NCBI GenBank assembly: GCA_963169105.1
Contig: OY720636.1
Location: 75,318,123-75,382,122, forward strand
DNA from: Ceriagrion tenellum
Taxonomy: Eukaryota; Arthropoda; Insecta; Odonata; Coenagrionidae
DNA length: 64,000 bases
Reading direction: 5' to 3'
The translations under genes were made by a program, and so were the position numbers. This document shows, piece after piece, positions 1 to 10,600 of this stretch (the stretch's first letter is position 1; every line of letters starts with the position of its first letter). The notes beneath the pieces are model-generated. The model was not told where the DNA came from. It did not search any database and saw only the letters and a program-made list of their open reading frames with translations.

Positions 1-1953
1 ATACCCAGAGCAAACAGTTATCCACCAAAGAAATAGATTAATTAATTAATGAACAGAAAAAGACAATGTTTGTAAACTAATTAATTCTGGTGAAAATTGT
101 GAAAGGAAGAGTAGCATATGGCGTTCAATAAGATATTTTGGTAATGCAAGAGAAATAACATTAAAAGTACTTCTGAAGTCAGAATCTTGTATCATACATG
201 TCACCTTATACACACAACAACATCCAGGTACAGAGAAAAGATAAATGGGATGCTAAGAACAAAAATGATAAAATGAATTATCCTGCAACGACTGCAAGGG
301 GGTCTACACAGGATAGACTTTTCAAATAAATTAAATTTTCACAGCCAAACCATAGGATCACTTCAAAGCATTTAAAAACAATCATGAACTTAACATGTTA
401 ACAGCATCTTAGCTAAACTTTAACTAGAGGCCACCAGAGACTTTTAAGTGAATCTGTCATACTTTACAAACAACCGATGTGAGGTCTATGTTTTAGAACC
501 CCATGAAATGCTAAATTGCCCAAGCTCCCATCTGATTCACTTTCATGAAAAAAGCATTCCCTACTCATCCAAAAACTTGTCCACCTATTTGACTCCCCCT
601 TTTCACTTACTGTCAGGCATACAAGGAAACTTGGAGAATTTTGAATCACATAATGATGATCATGCATTGAAAGCTGGGTTGTGGTGAAGTGGTTTTTCTG
701 GGGCTTGTAAAAGTTTTCTAACAGTAGTAAATTCAATAAACTCAATATTCATACACCCATTGTCAATATTAAGCTTCATATTCATAAACAATATTATTAT
801 ACAACATCAGCTCATTATTCATAAACAGGCAACAATTAAATCATAAATTTTAATTAACTCCGTGGTTAGACCCAGATAACTTAAAATCTGTAAAATTTTT
901 AAGTTGATATCTTGAGATGATATAGAACTGCAAATACTGATCATGATATCCTTAAACGCAAAACAAAATTAAAATGACAAATTAAAATGAAACAAAAGTA
1001 AACACAAAAGACATGATTAATTGAGAGTAAAATGTTAACAAAAATAAGCTCGGTTTCCCCATGCAAATGTTAACGTATACATCCTAAATTTGTATGCATA
1101 TTAGAAAAAAGATGTGGCATATTATGCAGCCCATTGGGTAACGTGCATGTGGGTGTAAGGGTAACGAGGGCTATGCAAATAAAGCAAACCAACCTCTGGG
1201 TTATGTCATTCAGATCACTTTGAGAGCACATCATAGGGAGCCAGAATCAATTAAGGTATCATTATCATCACATCAACATCCAAACCAAAGAACATAATGA
1301 TATCAAAAGAATATTTTCCAGTATTTATCGTAATAACATCCTGACCTCAAGCTATTGAGAAGAACACCTCGTATCCTTCAGGACTAAGTCGTTTTAAAAC
1401 ATATTGGCCGGTATCCACTTAAGAAATAGGACAGTTTGTTTAAAAGACTGTGATTAATCAGATCCTTTTCGGTCCAACTCGCAATTAACTATGTCACGGC
1501 CGGCGTAACGGGTTTGACCAAGGTAGGAGGTCTTGAATGACATTTTTAAATAGTCCATTTTTGTCACCGTTCACTTTCATCCGGTTCAAGGCTATAGCAA
1601 GGGCAGTGCATCTCTTCCCACATCACTATTTTGTCCAAAAATCTCCGAAGGACTTTTAACTCTCTCATTTAATTATCAAGTCCTCTTGCCGTTCTTACGA
1701 TTACTGCTTAAGAGAACCGTCCCGCCAATAATACGATAACTGCTTAGAATAATACCAATAAATGAATGCATCACATATTTATACTGCAAGTTTTGTGCGC
1801 TTGAGAGTAAAAACTCAAAATTCGTGGACAGTATATACACTGTATTAAAACGCCAAGTATCTTCGCTAAAAACATAGACGCAAACTAGAAAAAATGCCTT
1901 CATTATAAAACAAAGGAGCTTAACATAATGTATAAACAAAAAGCTACACTCAC
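1..1953 (-). other. Intron 2 of the PSMD10-like gene; no coding sequence recognised
   Basis: This AT-rich stretch follows the splice donor of PSMD10 exon 2 on the minus strand. I looked for the next ankyrin exon on both strands and could not recognise one, so it probably lies left of the window. The open frames at 448-687 and 464-745 are short, overlap each other on opposite strands and resemble nothing known to me. Confidence 0.5.
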
Positions 1954-2236
1954 ATCATCCAGTGGATCAACAGGAGAACCCAAATCTAGGAGATATTCCA
2001 CTATTTCTGGATGTCCACCTAATGCTGCCCAATGTATGAGCATTCGTTCATTCTGGAAACGAATAAGGTGTAAAGTCTATCCGATTAATTTCACTGCTAA
2101 AGATAATTTGCATCAAAATACATACTCCATCACGCTTCTTAGCGTTTGATTCATCTTGACTTATTTTGAATTTCAGTATTCCTATGTTGCCCAAATATGC
2201 CAAATCATGCACAGTGTCGTGATTTTTGCTGGCCAT
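1954..2236 (-). CDS. PSMD10: PSMD10/gankyrin-like ankyrin-repeat protein, first two coding exons (3' partial)
   Basis: Gankyrin is an ankyrin-repeat chaperone of 26S proteasome base assembly that binds the Rpt3 ATPase in cytosol and nucleus. Exon 1 is 2126-2236 (37 codons, ATG at 2234-2236 on the minus strand). A 73-bp intron at 2053-2125 (GTATGT...TTCCAG) follows, then exon 2 at 1954-2052 (33 codons), ending at donor GTGAGTG; both junctions are phase 0. The joined 70 residues contain HDLAYLGNIGILK, then MLIHWAALGGHPEIVEYLL and LGSPVDPLDD, which are the N-terminal capping helix and first full ankyrin repeat. They align without gaps to what I know of human PSMD10, including the position just after the DD that precedes the second repeat. 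Later exons are beyond the left edge. A different small ankyrin protein is possible but less likely. Confidence 0.72.
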
Positions 2237-4746
2237 AGTTTAATGACAGCTATAAGCGCTATAAGCAATAATGAACTATAAATATTTGTTTGAAACAACT
2301 ATATATCGCTTGTTAACTTATTTTAAGAAAGAAACAACAATTCCAGCCACAAGGCACGTTTTGAAGAGACAAGTCTGCACCACTAATCGCAAAGGTTGAC
2401 ATCTCGAAGCAGTATGTCGAATTTTGATATCGACTCATACCCGCTCCATTTAAACCTGGGCACACGGTAGCACACATAAAAGACTTGTAACAAGCTAGGA
2501 AAAGGGTAACACTGGACGACTATAAAATGGTAATTTACGCCAAAATTCACAATTGTGCAATAGTTGTCATAGCATGGAAGATACATAATACTATTGCCAT
2601 AATAATAAAAGTTTAGAAACCGTACTTCCAAATAGACCTTAGCTCACCATCCTCAGATATTGAAGTAATATTTTAATCCCACGGAATAGAACCCCATCAT
2701 TTGCAAATATTTTCCCTATGTCTTTTTATTCATGATTAATTGTTCCATCACCGGCGAACACGTCAATAGGCCCAAACATTTACTTATAAGCCTGCCGCAA
2801 AGTCGGATATTTCCGGCCGATTGCCCATTTTGAAGGAGTACTTCCATCAAACGGAATAGAGGCCGGTCATTTGCCTATACTTTCTCTACATCTATGTATA
2901 GATTATAAATAGTTACATCACATGTGAAAATGCCAACAGACCCTGATTAGCACCACCTATGTTGTTGCCCTGTTACCTTGTTAACTGGCAATTCTGCCTA
3001 AAACTTGGAAAATTACGGTCACACACCCCACTTTGAAGTAGTGATTCCAACGCACAGAATTGAAGCCAGTCATTAGCACATACTTTCTCTAATGCTATGA
3101 ATAGAAAATGAATAGATCTAATGCCCAGAGCAAACTTCAGTAGGCTCTGACGCCTGGTTTATTAGTAATCCTACCCCAAATTCGGAAAATCCCTATCGTC
3201 CGCTGTATTTCATATAAGAATTCCATCACACGGAATAGAAGCCGGTCATTTGTTCATATTTTCTCTATCTGTTGATAGAAAATATATAGTCCCATAATTG
3301 TGAAAAAATAGGCCCTGATACCTGATATCTTTTACTGGTAATCCTGCATCAAAGTCAGAAAACTACAGACGCCACCCCAACATTGTCGTGGTATTTCCAA
3401 CACACCTAAGTTTCTTGGGCTTCACATCGGGGAAGACTTTGATTGGTCCCTACACTTAACTCTCCCATGAAAAAAATAACATCTGGTTCTTTACAAATTA
3501 GAAATCTAACTCAAACTGCGCGATGAAATTTCCGTTAATTCGTATTCTAACGACAAAGAAATAAATCATCATCAGAAAATTCGATATTGACCAAAATAGC
3601 CATTCAAAGAATTTATGAACTGACCGAGCAGTAGCTTTAACGCAATCAACTGCTAATGATCACAATATAAAGCGAAATTCAAAGTGAAAAAATCATTCGC
3701 CTGGTCTCTACATAGTGCCGAGTGAAAGACTATTTTTTATTGTAAATAGGATAATGAATCTAAGACATTTTCCATATCACAAAAAAGCAAGAATATCAAA
3801 TAGCTCCTTTGTACTTTGTCTACTGACTGTTGAACTATAACTGATACCTAATGTCAATGCCTGACTAGGATAATTTATTAATTTACCAACTTACTCTTTT
3901 TCCTTATGATATTCGTATCCGTATAATATTTCGACTTCTCAAGATATTCTGATATAAAAACATGTAATGATCTTATCCGATATATCAGAATGAAAGAAAT
4001 ATGTGTAAAAAATGATTCATGAATCTCTATTTCATTGCCTATATTTAACACGCACAACCTGAGGTACGATTTTTATACCTTAAAGACTGAAGCGAAAAAT
4101 ATAATTTATCGGGCGCTGGTGTAAAATTAAGAAATTTCACATTTACCTGGCTGGGGAAAAGTTATCTTTTATCATATCCAACTCAGGACCTAATTTCGGC
4201 CGGAGTGCCGCAACATTATATACATCATACAATACCAGTGCAGAGCTTTGAACATTTTTAGCCGATTATTCCCCCTCAATCATTCAGGATGGAGGGTATT
4301 TTGTAATCCCCAATGCTTCACAGCCATGGAACTTTTAAAGGTAGTTATAATGTCATGTGCCAACGGCTCAAATTATGCCACAATTCGAATCGCACCGGAG
4401 CACTGGAGGCCTTCTGTTACAATAATACAGAGCCTCTACGGTGCACAGGTGACCTAAGTCACTCAGTGGCAAAACTGATAGTGACCCATGACTGGTTGAG
4501 AATGTTGTATCAAATCATAAGACACCTTAAATTTAGTAGGTTCTCCTCGCCTAAAATTGTTAACCTGAATTATTTTCAGCGAAAAATAAAAATTTGGCTG
4601 TTTGAATAAAAAAATGTTTAAACTGATCTATGAATCCTGAAGTTTTGTTACTATATAAAACGAAAGCTCAATTAATAAAAAGCACACAAGGTATAATTAT
4701 ATCATTCAACACAGGCACTTTGGGCATGGCCGTAAACAGATGTGGT
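2237..4746. other. Intergenic DNA upstream of the PSMD10-like gene
   Basis: It holds a diverged tandem array (2655-3410, listed separately) and otherwise AT-rich sequence without recognised genes. The plus-strand open frame at 4313-4609 resembles nothing I know. The PSMD10 promoter must lie at the left end of this stretch, but I see no clear TATA or initiator element. Confidence 0.4.
2655..3410. repeat. Diverged tandem array, about 4 copies of a 170-200 bp unit
   Basis: The anchor CGGAATAGAAGCCGGTCATT, followed by a run like ATTTTCTCTATCT and a short ATAGAAAAT element, recurs with changes near 2682, 2852, 3055 and 3231. The spacings are about 170, 203 and 176 bp. Other shared pieces (a GAAGTA...TTCCA block, TAATCCTGC-like block and GGAAAA block) recur in the same order. 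A fifth copy begins near 3390 and stops. The copies are clearly diverged, so this is an old array or part of a larger satellite-like repeat. Confidence 0.65.
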
Positions 4747-5045
4747 ATTATGACTAGAGATGGGCGCCGCGCCGCCGGCAAATTTGACCACGCCGCCGCC
4801 GCCGAGTCGGAACTTGCGGCGCGCCGCCACGCCGCTGCCGACAAAAACTCCGGCGGCGGCGCCGTGGCGTGGCACAATAGAGTGGACCTTATTTTTGGAA
4901 ACCCGAATTTCTTTTGGAACATACCCTGATTGATGCCATTGGATTAGGAAATATCATATGTGAAACATATTGCCATTGGAAAAGGAGAAGACGTGCCGCA
5001 TCGCTTCTAAAGTTATTAAACTGCGCCATATTTTCTTGTTTTTCG

Positions 5046-5100
5046 GTCATTCCTGACGATTAAGGACCAGAGGGGTCCTAGCGTCAGCGTCAGGAATGAC
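5046..5100. repeat. Nested inverted repeat (hairpin)
   Basis: GTCATTCCTGACG at 5046-5058 is perfectly inverted at 5088-5100, and inside it AGGACC (5063-5068) pairs with GGTCCT (5074-5079). It lies within the hAT element and may be an end of a nested small element or a protein-binding site. Confidence 0.6.
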
Positions 5101-7439
5101 TGGACCTTTTAATTCCTTTTCTGTAATTACAAACGTTTCATTATGTAGTTGATATGTTCCATATCGTACATTTTCAATTTCTGCAAAATTGCTACCGAGA
5201 GAGCGCATGCCACCCAAGTTGCCTGGCGCGTCTAGAAAATGGAATCGTTCCGCAAAAGTCGACTTGAGTTCCAAATACAAAGCCCACACGCTTCTATATA
5301 GCAAAAGAAACGGAAAATACGTTATTTTATGATTTTTATTACAGTTGATTATGTTGCGATTGTTTCGTGACAAAAATAGTGATGGCCAATGTAAACGGCA
5401 AAAAATTGTACGTGGAATGATAGTTTTACTCTAAAAAACAATAAGTAGGAAATTGAGAAATGCTGGAAATATTCTGAAGGATAATTGTGGAGATGAAGAA
5501 CGTGTTCGACGAGAAAATGATAATAAGAGTATTTTCGGTGAAGAACGAGCATAAGCAAGCCGAAGAATGAAGGACTGGAAAAAGAAAAAAAACTTGAGAA
5601 TGTAAGGATAGCTGTGTAATCTTAGCCCATGGATGGCTGAATGAAAATGATTAACAATTACGAGAGCACTTTGAGGCACTCGTGGATCCGGATCATTTCC
5701 TTTCTCTAGGTCTGCCTGAAAGGGTCCCTCGCTACCCAGACTAGTTCATTTTTGCCGTTGATATTGTTTAAATCCCAAGCACAGTCTTATGCTCTGCCCT
5801 CGATAAAGCGATGTGAATTGTAGCGCTCCCGTTGTACTAAATTCTCAATTACAAACCGTGCACTTCACTTTGTCGATTTTTCATTCATTCATTTTTCAGT
5901 AAAATATTCCTACAGAGAACTCTTGCGCACCATTTTCGATATCAGATGTCACACGATGGAACAGAAAACCAGGTACCGTCGTCGAAGTACAAAAACAAGT
6001 CTGCACTTGCCAGGGGTATAAATTCTCGCGCTGAACATAAAATAGTGAAAAGCCAACATACGTGTCATAGCCATAGCTGTTAAGACCGAAAAGGGCTGGC
6101 GCAATGCCTTCGTCCACTCATCGTTCTTCTCGTACTCTCCTGTACTCTGAATCCCTGGCTCTGATTACAAAGAAAATAAAATCATTCGGACGATTCCCAT
6201 GATCAGCACATTCGCCACTGTCTTTCATTTGCGATATAACCAACCTATGCATAAAGTTGGTGTCCATATGCATAGTTAAAGCCAAAATGGCTTGAAGAAG
6301 CTATGGGCAACGGTTTTGTCCGTCGAAAGGGAGATCAAAGTTTATAAATCTTCAAATAGTTTGATTAAGACAGGTGAGGAGTGCAGAGTTTTTAACAACT
6401 CAACCTTTTGCTACCATGTACTGATACAAGACAAGGAACTTAAAAAGAAGGGACATTAGAAATTTTTTGATTTTTTCGTAGCTTTCTAATGAAGGCACCA
6501 AGTCTTATGAACTACAAAGCAAATCATATTAACCAGCCTTCTTTAAAATTATTCTTTAACTGGGATAAATTTATATCTTCCTGAGAAATATCCCTTCTAA
6601 AAGTGTGAATATGATGCCTCTTTCTTTCCTCCGAGCCATGTTGATGCCTTTATAAATAATTTGTCTTCAGACTCATAAATATGTTTTACTACAAATTCTA
6701 CTAGCGAAAAATGGTCAATTGATCATTCGAATAATCGAATTGGCAGTCGTACAAAATTCGAAAGTTTATGACATAAGTCGACTTTGAAAATTGAGAGTCG
6801 ATTTCCAAAAAGTTGAGTTTCGGAGTAGAAAGTAGACTTCGACTTTTTAATATCTATGCGCGCCCTCTCGCAATTACGCTGGAATCTATTAAGTCAGCTG
6901 CCACTTATCACGTTTAGCGACATAGTATCTGTTAAAGAAATTGGACGTTTCATTTATTCTAAAGATTATTTAACGTATTTACTTGTTTACTGTCATATTT
7001 AAAGCAAAACCATTCTAAAAACTTGAGAAGTACTCGGGTTATTTTGTACCAGAGCCACATCAGTTATATCATACATTTATTCATTAGTACTTCACGTATA
7101 CATTACTCTGCAAAATTGCCGTAGTGGAAATAGCGAGTTATTATTACACAGTGGTTTTAATCATGACGATCAAAACATAAGAGACTCTAGCAATTACTTT
7201 ATTTATTCTAAAGGGAAAGCCAGGGAAAATGTTTCTCCTCTAGAAGGATGAGCTGCTTAAGAGATGATAGAACTCTTGACATTTCTCTCTATGTTGATCG
7301 TTTTGTTGCTGTTCGAGAGCGTAGGCAGATGTTTTGTCCTAAAAAGCACATACAAATAAATACATTACACAAGAGCATCAGAAACCTGTCCAACGTCAAC
7401 TACTACATTTCGCTGGCGGTACGCAACTGAGAGACTTAT

Positions 7440-7745
7440 CTCCGCGATCGACTCGGCGCCTTAAATGAGTTCGTCAGACCCTACGATAACGTTAAGGTTG
7501 CGGCTGCTGTTACCGAATCACCTTCCTCTAGCGCCAAAACTGTGCAACACCTTCATGAACTCATCAAGAATCACTCGATAGTCGAGCGAACAAAGAAGCT
7601 GTTGAGTGGGAGTGCCCTCTGTACCTATCTAGTTCCAGAGGACGTCGCCGACAGAGACTTACTGCGGCATTGGAGGGATAGGCGCCTTCAGTATTCGTGG
7701 CTGATAACGACGGGTTGGAAATATTTGGGCGTAGGCTTGTTCGAC
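7440..7745 (+). pseudogene. hAT transposase C-terminal relic
   Basis: Plus-strand translation, with at least one frame change, gives a run with DLLRHWRDRRLQYSWL followed closely by WKYLGVG. That order fits the hAT C-terminal dimerisation region, which usually reads DxLxxW, then PxLxxLAxKYLxVP before the SER.FS motif. The SER.FS motif itself is not visible. The location inside a hAT-like terminal-repeat unit supports the call. Nothing intact is encoded; the upstream half of the transposase is not recognisable. Confidence 0.42.
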
Positions 7746-8160
7746 GGGCAATCATCGATGATCGTCGCTGTCAATGGTCGTAGATTATCGATGGTCGACT
7801 ATAATCTTCGATGATTGTCAACTGTCGTTGACCTGTGCGAGGCGTCGTCCGTGCGCCAGGCCGCGGTTGACGGCAGATAGGTGCAAATTTTCCGATTTAC
7901 CGGTCAGTGACCATCGACTCGACAAGCTTAAGGTGCGTTCACTAGATCACTTCCCATCGCCTGACCTTTGACAATCGATTGACCATTGGCAATCAATAGA
8001 TCATCGACAATCCATTGGCCATCGAAAGTTGATTGACCGTCGTTAATCGGTCGATTATTAGTAGTATATCGACCATCGGCAATCGATAGAAGTGTCAATC
8101 AATTGACCATCGAAAATCGATTGACGATCGTATTATGGTATTCGATGCCTACCATCGACG
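7738..8160. repeat. Degenerate minisatellite of an ATTGACCATCG-AATCG motif
   Basis: Variants of the word ATTGACCATCGRCAATCG and its complement recur about every 20-25 bp, most densely from 7968 to 8160 and more loosely from 7738. The array sits near the right side of the hAT element and is rich in GATC/ATCGAT words. It has no coding potential. Confidence 0.6.
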
Positions 8161-8722
8161 TCTAAAGTCAACATACATGACAATTTTGAGCCATAGAACC
8201 ATGAAGCAAGTCTATCTGTGCGTGGCGGGCATCAGCAAGCGTAATCTACGCATATTCTTTGTTGTTAGACTTTATGAAAACTGCTAAAAAACTGCAAGGC
8301 TCGTCTCTCAGTTGGAAAACAAGATATTATTCTTCAGAATGACGATGTACGTAGGTTTAGTGAACCAGCGGTAGGCGGTAGCCATTATAATAATTTAGCC
8401 ATGTACGCTGCGCGCCAAAGAACATCATTTGTTTACACTGAGTATTATTAGTACAGTTTGGATTAAAAACTACTGCAATTTTTTATATTTGACCGTCTAC
8501 ACACAAATATTTACATTCATTAATTTTTTGAAGCTCATTAAGACGTTTAACTCAAAGTTATGAACTTCATAACTTTTCATTTATGCATTGATACGACTGT
8601 TTGTCAGTTTACGCCATCGGCGCCGCCGCCGAAGTAAACCTTCGCTGCGCTCATCTCTAATTGTGACTGGTAGCGGGCCACCGCCAGATCTGCACTGTAC
8701 CAATTTTGTGATTGGCTGATAA

Positions 8723-8991
8723 GCACTACGTTTACCAATAGAACTCAGATCGATTTGGCCGGTTTAGCTCAGTATGGTAAACGCAACGGGCTAGTGGGAT
8801 ATATATGAGAAGCGGGCAAACTCGGCCCGCTTTCTCTGGCAGTCTGAGATTTCAAATCGATATGAACCAATTCAAATCGATATTTCAAACGATTACGCAC
8901 TGGTAAACCAGGTGGTCCCAGTCGGCTGGCTTAGAATTTTCAGATCGGTCCGAGTTCATATCGACGTGAGTTAGATTGGTAAACGTGGTGC
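8723..8991. mobile_element. Small inverted-repeat element (MITE), 269 bp
   Basis: The left end GCACTACGTTTACCAAT and the reverse complement of the right end GCACCACGTTTACCAAT match at 16 of 17 positions, and the similarity continues inward for about 13 more bases (ACTCAGATCGAT against ACTCACGTCGAT). There is no coding capacity. Inside lies a perfect 7-bp hairpin (AGCGGGC/GCCCGCT near 8812-8833) and repeats of TTCAAATCGATAT. I could not define a clear target duplication, so the superfamily is unknown. Confidence 0.6.
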
Positions 8992-9699
8992 ATGAGAGAT
9001 GTAGACTTAAAATTTATGACACCTATGGTGTCGACCTTTTTTTGAAGGCCTAGTCAACGTGGATATTGGTTACTAGTTAGTCTAACCGAAATGAGTCCCT
9101 TATAGTTTGAGTTTTCCGAGTAGTCCCATGTTTCTATCATCAGTCGTCAGCGGTACTTAAGAAACTTTCTTTTCAGCTGTTCTAACGGAGAGAATCGTTT
9201 TATTTCGCATAGGAAGCTCTTTAAACCGCACTATTACATAGCACAACATTAAACTTCGGCTAAAAATTCACATCGCTATCTAAATAAGAATGAGATGGGA
9301 TAGGGTGGTTTTGAATTGAGCAAGTCGAGTCCAAGGGTCACTGAGTGGAGAGATGGAGGCCATTTGACGTACAAGTAGGAAAAAAATTACTTCATATATT
9401 AAATTGTGGTAATGATGATCACCATAAATTATTTAGTATCCATGGTTGGTGTTTTGAGTCTTTGTGTTTAATTGAAGTCCCTGTTTGGTTAACCTAATCG
9501 TTTAACGCCTATAAGATTTCTGATTTCTTCCTCCCTTGGTTTTCCTCGGTAATGTACCTATCCTTTTCATTTACCCTCTCACCCTTGTCTCGAGGGTATT
9601 TTGACACAAATCATGTGGGTGCCTGTTTTACCAGCTGATTTTGGACAGTTCTTGGACAGTTTTTACCCAAATATCCCAAATTCTAGGACAGCATCTCAA
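8992..9699. other. Intergenic, nothing recognised
   Basis: AT-rich sequence with no recognised gene, RNA or repeat boundary. Confidence 0.4.
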
Positions 9700-9965
9700 T
9701 TTCACTCCTGCAAGTGGCTTGCCATTAGCTTTCTCTTTAATTCTCCATTTAACTCTACTTCATCTAATTTTGTCCAGAACTCCTACCCTCTTCATTTCTC
9801 TTCCACACTTTCCCAGCGTTCTCCTCTCTATCACCCTCTTCAACATACCATCGCCGCTCGCCATGTCCTCCATCCATTCTCCTTGCCATCCCCAAACCTC
9901 CCATTACCGCCACTAACTACCTTCCCTCTCCCATCCTATCAACAATCTTCTCGTTCGTTTTTCCC
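9700..9965 (+). repeat. Pyrimidine-rich dispersed repeat, copy 1
   Basis: A C/T-rich stretch (TCCAGAACTCC... CTCTCTATCACCCTCTTC ... CTCCATCCATTCTCC) recurs with the same word order on the minus strand at about 16245-16540 and on the plus strand at 26375-26545. The long open frames here (9601-9984, 9641-9916) are low-complexity products of this composition, not genes. It could be part of a LINE, since a LINE 3' fragment follows directly. Confidence 0.5.
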
Positions 9966-9999
9966 GCCACCCAGATTACCCTAAACATACCGCGGGGAA

Positions 10000-10600
10000 A
10001 GCATACAAAACATATGCGGTACAGCATTAAAGAAACTAGGTTTTGTCAAGCGTATAATAGGAAGGTCCTCGAATGAAAAAGTAAAAGAGAGATGCTACTT
10101 CGCTCTGGTTAGGCCACACCTCCAATAAGCCGCGAGAATTTGGGATCCTGGTCATAAAAATTTAACAAAAAAATTGATTAAATACAAAAAAAGCAGCACG
10201 CTTCATTAAAATCTGCTATGAGCGAACATATATTGTCTCACAACTTTCAGAGGGATCAAGGTGGAAACTAGGAGGCTACACGGTAGGCTTAGCTGCTTAG
10301 CTTACTTAAGAAATTTAGAACGGCTGTGTATCAAAGCGACACAAATAATATTATCATGACGACTCACTACATCTCTAGGTCTGACAAAGTCCATTAAATA
10401 AGAGAGATACATTGCAGAACAGATAGGTACAAAAACTCATTCTTTCCGCGAAAAATAAGCGACCACAGTAAAAACTGAGCTCCACTAAACACGCTCCCAT
10501 AATACACGTCACCATTCCACCTAACAAAACCTTACATCTTAACGCGGCTGGTGTCGTAACATCCCCTGCCACACGCCCATGCGGCGGCTCGCCGGGTAGT
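10000..10600 (+). mobile_element. LINE (CR1/L2-like) 3' fragment, degenerate
   Basis: Plus-strand translation near 10030-10160 reads KLGFVKRI, then KVKERCYFALVRPHLQ, a stop, and AARIWDPG. This is the C-terminal signature of CR1/L2/jockey-type reverse transcriptases (LGFlkRn, vKe.cY.alVRP.LeYas.vWdP). Stops and frameshifts follow, and the fragment fades near 10600. It is a dead fragment. Confidence 0.65.

Larger units (their letters stand above)
4755..8659 (+). mobile_element. hAT-type DNA transposon, degenerate, 3.9 kb
   Basis: The left end reads TAGAGATGGGCGC and the reverse complement of the right end reads TAGAGATGAGCGC, a 13-bp terminal inverted repeat with one mismatch and the TAGNG-type ends typical of hAT elements. 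The flanking 8-bp direct repeat ATTATGAC (4747-4754) and ATTGTGAC (8660-8667) differs at one base and has the length of a hAT target duplication. Both subterminal regions are rich in CGCCGCCGCC runs (about 4766-4870 and 8606-8634). Inside, 7440-7745 carries a relic resembling the hAT transposase C-terminal dimerisation region. No intact transposase remains. Confidence 0.62.

Noticed and set aside
8760..8775. GGTTTAGCTCAGT, resembling a tRNA box A
   Set aside because: It lies inside the MITE at 8723-8991, and no box B or cloverleaf follows.
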